NCBI GenBank assembly: GCA_900770405.1
Contig: CAAGKL010000182.1
Coordinates: forward strand, 1-8,699
Source: Clostridia bacterium
GTDB lineage: Bacteria; Bacillota; Clostridia; UBA1381
Reading direction: 5' to 3'
DNA length: 8,699 nt
A model generated the notes under the pieces. That model worked only from the letters and a program-made list of their open reading frames with translations, did no database searches and was not told the origin of the DNA. Positions 5,434 through 8,699 of the stretch are shown here, piece after piece. Within the stretch, counting starts at the first letter, position 1. Every line of letters starts with the position of its first letter. A program made the translations under genes and the position numbers.

Positions 5434-6876
5434 TATATGCTCATATCAAATACAATCCTGCCGTTGGTCGGCGAAATTGTCCCGTCCGGCGCGCATTCGC
5501 CGGTGACCCCGACCTCGTACGCGCAGCCGTTATGCACCGCGCATATCCGATCCGGGCGGAACTCAAGCTCGCCGCCGTCTCTTTTTACAAAGCGGATTTT
5601 ATCTGCGGTATGGATTGTGATGCTCTTTTCGCTCATCTCAAAGCGCACCGTTTTCCCCCGACAGCACCGCCTCGCACACCAGCACATCGCCGTCGAAATA
5701 CACGCCCGCGCGGTCGGTATCCCCCCTGCGCCACAAAAATCCGTCCATAACCGGCATATTATCACAGGTAATACTCCATTCGTGGCAGGGCTTGTCGTAA
5801 AATTCCTCGGTATAATCCTCGCGGAACTTGAAAACATCCCTTATGTAGAGCCGATTTTTCTCCGACACGATATTCACCCTGTAATTGATGCAGTCATACC
5901 AGATACTGTTCTTCACCGTGCCGCCGATCGGGTTCGAGGCCGCGCTGATTGCGGTCGCGAGCGTTTTCTCAAACGTGCGTTTGAATCATTCGCCGGTGTC
6001 GACCATCGTCATAACACTGCATTTTCCGCTTTTCACGTACTCGTCGAGTATCTCAAACTGCATCGGCAGCCCCTTCTCGATCCCCCTCCCAGCCGAAGGA
6101 ATTTTCCTGACTGAGCTGGATATATGAAAAGGCGAGACTCTCGTTGTTGAAATAATTCTCGAAGAACCACCGCACCACCTTCGGGTCGCAGTCCATCTCG
6201 GTGCAGAGCTCGATGGTCGCAGGGGTTTCGTACTCGTCCTTGTACCAGCGCAGCCCGTAGTTGTATATCGGTTCGGGGCCGAGCAGGCGGAAAACCGGGG
6301 CGTTGACCTGATTTTCCTTTGTTTTCGCGGAGCAGATATTATTGAATTTCGACGGATAGTAGCACCGGTTATAGTACCCGCCTCAGAGCGTGTACGCGTC
6401 GACGCCGTACTCCTCGCGGCAGATGCCGAACGCCTGCACATCGTGTTTTTTCTGCATATACTCCATTGAATACGCGTCAATCACCCACGAGCCGACCGAG
6501 CGCGGCAGGCAGCCGAAAATTTCCTTATATTTGCGCATTATTTCGTCAATCAGAAGCCGCCGCTCCTCCTGCGTATACGCCGGCAGAAAGCCCGGGTCGA
6601 CGTACCAGTCCCAGTCCTCTCTGCCGCGCCATTTTATCCCGATCTTCTCGGTCAGGCACTTCGCCATCTCAATCCGGACACCGACCTCGGTGTTCTCCGC
6701 GCCTTTACGATGCTCACCATATTCTCGCGCACAAGCGCGTCATACCGGAACAAAAACGTGTTCGCAAAGCAGTATTTCCGGCAGGGCTCGAGCTCCTTTT
6801 TTATCGGCAGAACAAGATCGATGTCGAACCGCGGTTCGCAGCCGCGCACAAATTTCATTATGTTTACAATATTCAT
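5433..6876 (-). pseudogene. Decayed glycan-related gene, about 480 codons, family uncertain
   Basis: Joining the coding pieces from the ATG at 6876 (ACGGAG about 7 nt upstream) gives about 480 residues ending IVFDMSI-TAA. The pieces are broken by a frameshift near 6697-6707 (between MVSIVK and ENTEVG), TGA at 6385-6383, a frameshift at the five-C run 6082-6086 (FGWEG to GIEKGLP), TGA at 5988-5986, and a frameshift near 5645-5660. Both TGA codons sit where tryptophan reads naturally (YTL-stop-GGYYN and VDTGE-stop-FKRTF), consistent with TGG to TGA transitions. The N-terminal part (GREDWDWYVDPGFLPAYTQE, then SWVIDAYSM and FGICREEYGVDAYTL) resembles the barrel of glycoside-hydrolase/deacetylase-like proteins. 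I cannot assign a family; a DUF3863-type protein is a guess. It follows the GH88 gene after about 40 nt, so it was probably co-transcribed and used on the same glycan. Confidence 0.8.
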
Positions 6877-6918
6877 TTTATTCTCCGTTTCGTCGTTGTA
6901 CGGCGGCACAAATTATCA

Positions 6919-7981
6919 TTACCGGTACGGATGCCATTTCCCCGCCGAGCGCGTCAGCGCCTCGAAGTAGAAATAATCACCCCAGCTCGGGCACTCGTCA
7001 ACGCCGATGTTGTCGCAGTGATTTGTCGGCGTGCTCTTAGAATAGGTCGAATGGAGCAGCAGCCCGTCCGATTCCGCAAGGCTGCGGACCGCGCAGTTGT
7101 CAACAAGCGCCTTCAGCAGCTTGAGCGCAGCGTCGCGGTAATATTCCGCCTCCGCGCCGTCCAGCAGCTCGCTCATTTCCAAAAGCCCGCACACCGCAAT
7201 CGCCCCCGCCGAGGAGTCGCGCGGCTCATCACGCGGGTCGGTGAAGTCGAAATCCCAGTACAGCACAAGATTTTGCGGCAGATGACCAAGGAAATATTCC
7301 GCAGTGCGGCGGAAGAGCTCGAGGCATTTTTTTCGATTTTGTGTACTTGTACGCAAGCGCCGCGCCGCACACGCCCCACGCACTGCCGTCGCGGTTGCCC
7401 TGCGCGGTTTCGCCGTAGAGCGGGTGTCCGTCATTGAGGTCAAAATAGAAGGTGTGATAGGTCGAGCCGTCCTCGCGCAAAAGGCACTCCGACGCGGTTT
7501 TTATGTGCTTTTTCGCCACCTCGGCGTACTTTTCGTCGCCGGCGATTTCGCTTACGCGGAACAAAAGCGGCAGATTTAAAAAGCAATCGATAATAAGCCT
7601 GTAATTGTCCACCGCGCCGACATCGCTGCCGGTGAGCTGATATGCCAAAATGCACGACAGGCTGAACAGAAAGCCCATATCGTGGTGGTTTACGTCAATT
7701 TTCTTCTCAATCCTGTCAAGAAAGCTGTCGGTGATTTCGAGCGCGGTTTTCTTCAGCCCGGCGTTGTGCGTGTGCTCATACGCCAGCCACATCTCGCCCG
7801 GCCGGAAGCCCGCCGTCCAAGCCACATTTTCGCCGTACTCATAAAAATTATTCTCCGTGCACGCGCCCGCAATTTTCGACCCGTGCAGCTTTGCCTTGTC
7901 AATTGTCATCTGCTATGCCACATCCAGCGCCGCCCTTATCTGCGCCGCATCTGCCGCGGCATAGCCGTCAAATTTTCTCAT
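6919..7981 (-). pseudogene. GH88-like unsaturated glycuronyl hydrolase, inactivated
   Basis: GH88/GH105-type enzymes remove the unsaturated uronic acid left by polysaccharide lyases. The reading starts at the ATG at 7981, with GGAGG 7 nt before it: MRKFDGYAAADAAQIRAALD. It meets TAG at 7915-7913, then continues QMTIDKAKLHG. Family marks follow: WTAGF, WLAYEHT, NHHDMGFLFS and NYRLIIDCFLNLPLLF (the HHD and IID aspartates match the catalytic pair of Bacillus UGL), then YWDFDFTDPRDEPRDSSAGA and CPSWGDYFYFEAL at the C end. HHD and IID are only 31 residues apart, against about 60 in the family, so about 30 codons seem deleted. SAWGVCG lacks the usual ARGQAW between two AW-G words, a likely deletion. 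A seventh A in the run at 7327-7333 shifts the frame after YTKSK. Four independent lesions make it a pseudogene. Confidence 0.88.
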
Positions 7982-8224
7982 AATAGCCCTCCGTTCCGCC
8001 GCCGTGCCGGCGGCATAAATCCCGACGCGAAATACGACCGCGCGTGATACCCGCCCCGCCGCGGATTTTACGTGTTTTCTTCTGCTTTGCCGCCTTGCGG
8101 ACGGCATTTGATCCGTAACACGGAAAAGCTGCAAGCAGGTTGCCTTTTTGATGGGTGACGGCGTACTCATAGTACTCCGAACACCGAAGAGAGGTAAGAT
8201 GCGCCGCGGATTTTCCGTGTTTTC
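7982..8224 (-). promoter_or_regulatory. Leader of about 240 nt before the GH88 pseudogene
   Basis: Transcription from the promoter at 8259-8231 would produce a leader of about 240 nt with no convincing coding region. It contains the two copies of a 23-bp repeat, an 11-bp inverted repeat (8117-8127 with 8211-8221), a small hairpin TCCGT-AAC-ACGGA (8112-8124) and a GTACT/AGTAC hairpin near 8163-8175. I do not recognise a known riboswitch class. It may simply be an inserted interspersed repeat. Confidence 0.4.
8057..8224. repeat. 23-bp direct repeat pair, 145-bp period
   Basis: Positions 8057-8079 and 8202-8224 agree at 22 of 23 bases (core CGCCGCGGATTTT and CGTGTTTTC, with A against C between them). 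The 11-base word at 8117-8127 (AACACGGAAAA) is an inverted copy of part of the second unit. The arrangement looks like one full unit plus the start of the next of a tandem or interspersed repeat, rather than gene-specific control DNA. Confidence 0.7.
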
Positions 8225-8230
8225 CCGGTT

Positions 8231-8259
8231 ATTATATCATACCCGCCTACCCCCTGCAA
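8231..8259 (-). promoter_or_regulatory. Extended -10 promoter for the decayed glycan operon
   Basis: On the minus strand TGATATAAT (extended -10; TATAAT at 8236-8231) is preceded after 17 bp by TTGCAG (8259-8254), a weak -35. A good extended -10 with a poor -35 often marks an activated promoter. It reads towards the GH88 pseudogene through the long leader. Confidence 0.65.
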
Positions 8260-8295
8260 GTGAACAATTCTTAAAAATAATGAAAAAAGTCGCTG

Positions 8296-8325
8296 TTGAC
8301 AAACTGTCGCCCAATGTGATATAAT
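8296..8325 (+). promoter_or_regulatory. Orphan consensus promoter facing the transposase remnant
   Basis: TTGACA (8296-8301), an 18-bp spacer and TATAAT (8320-8325) match the sigma-A consensus exactly. Transcription would start near 8332, but only antisense transposase DNA begins about 10 nt later and no plus-strand gene follows. The original downstream gene was probably displaced by the insertion or a deletion. Confidence 0.75.
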
Positions 8326-8339
8326 TTTATAGATAGATT

Positions 8340-8699
8340 GGGATTTTTGGTGTTTCGTTTGTTCAGCACAATAAAGCAATCACCGTTGTATGTATCATGG
8401 ACAGCATCGCAAATAGCTTTAACATCATAGGCTTTGTCGGCTAAAAACGAACATTCCGCTAACGGAAGAAAAGAATTTGCTCTTTTGAGGATTTCGAGTG
8501 TTACAGAACTGTCGGAAACATTGGCGCCGGTTGTTAATTCACAAACGGGTAAGCCCGATATACAGTCGACAAGAATATGATTTCAATCCTTATCAGCCCT
8601 TGGAGGAGAAGTTTTAGAAAACTTAGGATTGTTGTTAGAAACATTAGCCTTAACAGGCGTAGCGTCCAAAGCGGTAAAAGATGAATCAATCAAAGATAA
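8340..8699 (-). mobile_element. Truncated DDE transposase remnant (IS4/IS5/IS1182-like)
   Basis: The frame entering from the right edge reads LIDSSFTALDATPVKANVSN and onward through HILVDCISGLPVCELTTGAN, FLADKAYDVKAICDAV and FIVLNKRNTKNP. These are blocks around the catalytic aspartates of a DDE transposase: IDSS/ALDA, then ILVD, then ADKAYD. A TGA at 8585-8583 interrupts it between RADKD and NHILVD. This stretch is also shorter than in relatives, which usually have a glycine- and aromatic-rich segment before xHILVD, so a small deletion is likely. After NTKNP (about 8340) the protein no longer resembles a transposase, and the C-terminal part with the last catalytic residue is missing. The 5' part lies beyond the window. 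It is a dead fragment that marks a deletion junction. Confidence 0.85.

Noticed and set aside
7327..7333. Programmed frameshift at the A7 run in the GH88 gene
   Set aside because: The gene carries several other disabling lesions, so selection for programmed slippage is unlikely.
6466..7437. 323-codon plus-strand reading frame opposite the decayed glycan genes
   Set aside because: It is an antisense shadow; the minus strand carries recognisable protein families across the same stretch.
7913..8170. Start of the GH88 reading at the ATG at 8170
   Set aside because: The added residues look non-coding and lie in the repeat; the ATG at 7981 has a good GGAGG 7 nt before it.
7982..8224. Known riboswitch in the GH88 leader
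   Set aside because: No conserved core of the cobalamin, SAM, TPP, c-di-GMP or T-box classes could be recognised; the repeat structure explains it better.
5433..8699. TGA reassigned to tryptophan, suggested by stops at W positions
   Set aside because: The same genes also have frameshifts, TAG stops and deletions. The intact genes use TGG for Trp, and the toxin and the antitoxin frame both end at TGA in natural positions.
1..8699. CRISPR array, tRNA or rRNA genes
   Set aside because: No regularly spaced repeats, cloverleaf with matching acceptor arms, or rRNA signature was seen on either strand.

Overview
The window looks like chromosomal DNA of an endospore-forming Clostridia member, most like Oscillospiraceae/Ruminococcaceae. 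The evidence is a compact SpoIIE phosphatase, a YabE-like DUF348/G5/3D cell-wall protein, strong AGGAGG-type ribosome sites, sigma-A promoters, AT-rich intergenic DNA around GC-richer genes, and strong hairpin terminators. The taxonomic call is an inference from gene content.

Layout. 1-581 (minus): a RelB/RelE-type toxin-antitoxin pair whose antitoxin carries an in-frame amber stop at codon 45, between a hairpin and a promoter with a palindromic operator candidate. 600-1280 (plus): a promoter, then a predicted rod-shaped structured RNA of about 263 nt (711-973), a terminator, a 56-residue cysteine-containing small protein and another terminator. 1288-2456 (minus): an intact membrane-anchored 3D-domain protein behind a consensus promoter. 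2685-2954 (plus): an 89-residue protein with a C-terminal membrane anchor. It faces a YfcE-type metallophosphoesterase (3474-3010, minus) across one symmetrical terminator. 3475-3697: a divergent control region with Spo0A-box-like sites. 3698-5404 (plus): a 568-residue SpoIIE, ending at a second bidirectional terminator.

5433-7981 (minus): a decayed two-gene unit. It holds a GH88 unsaturated-glycuronyl-hydrolase-like gene followed by an uncharacterised gene with glycoside-hydrolase/deacetylase-like character. Both carry stops, frameshifts and apparent deletions. A leader of about 240 nt contains two copies of a 23-bp sequence 145 bp apart. 8296-8699: an orphan consensus promoter faces a truncated, stop-containing DDE transposase remnant at the right edge.

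The central block (1345-5404) is intact housekeeping and sporulation material. The flanks are eroding accessory DNA. SpoIIE would dephosphorylate SpoIIAA to release sigma-F in the forespore, and the 3D-domain protein would act on or bind peptidoglycan. The decayed glycan genes suggest lost use of an unsaturated uronide. The most interesting unexplained item is the rod-shaped RNA at 711-973. The most interesting lesion is the split antitoxin ahead of an apparently full-length toxin.
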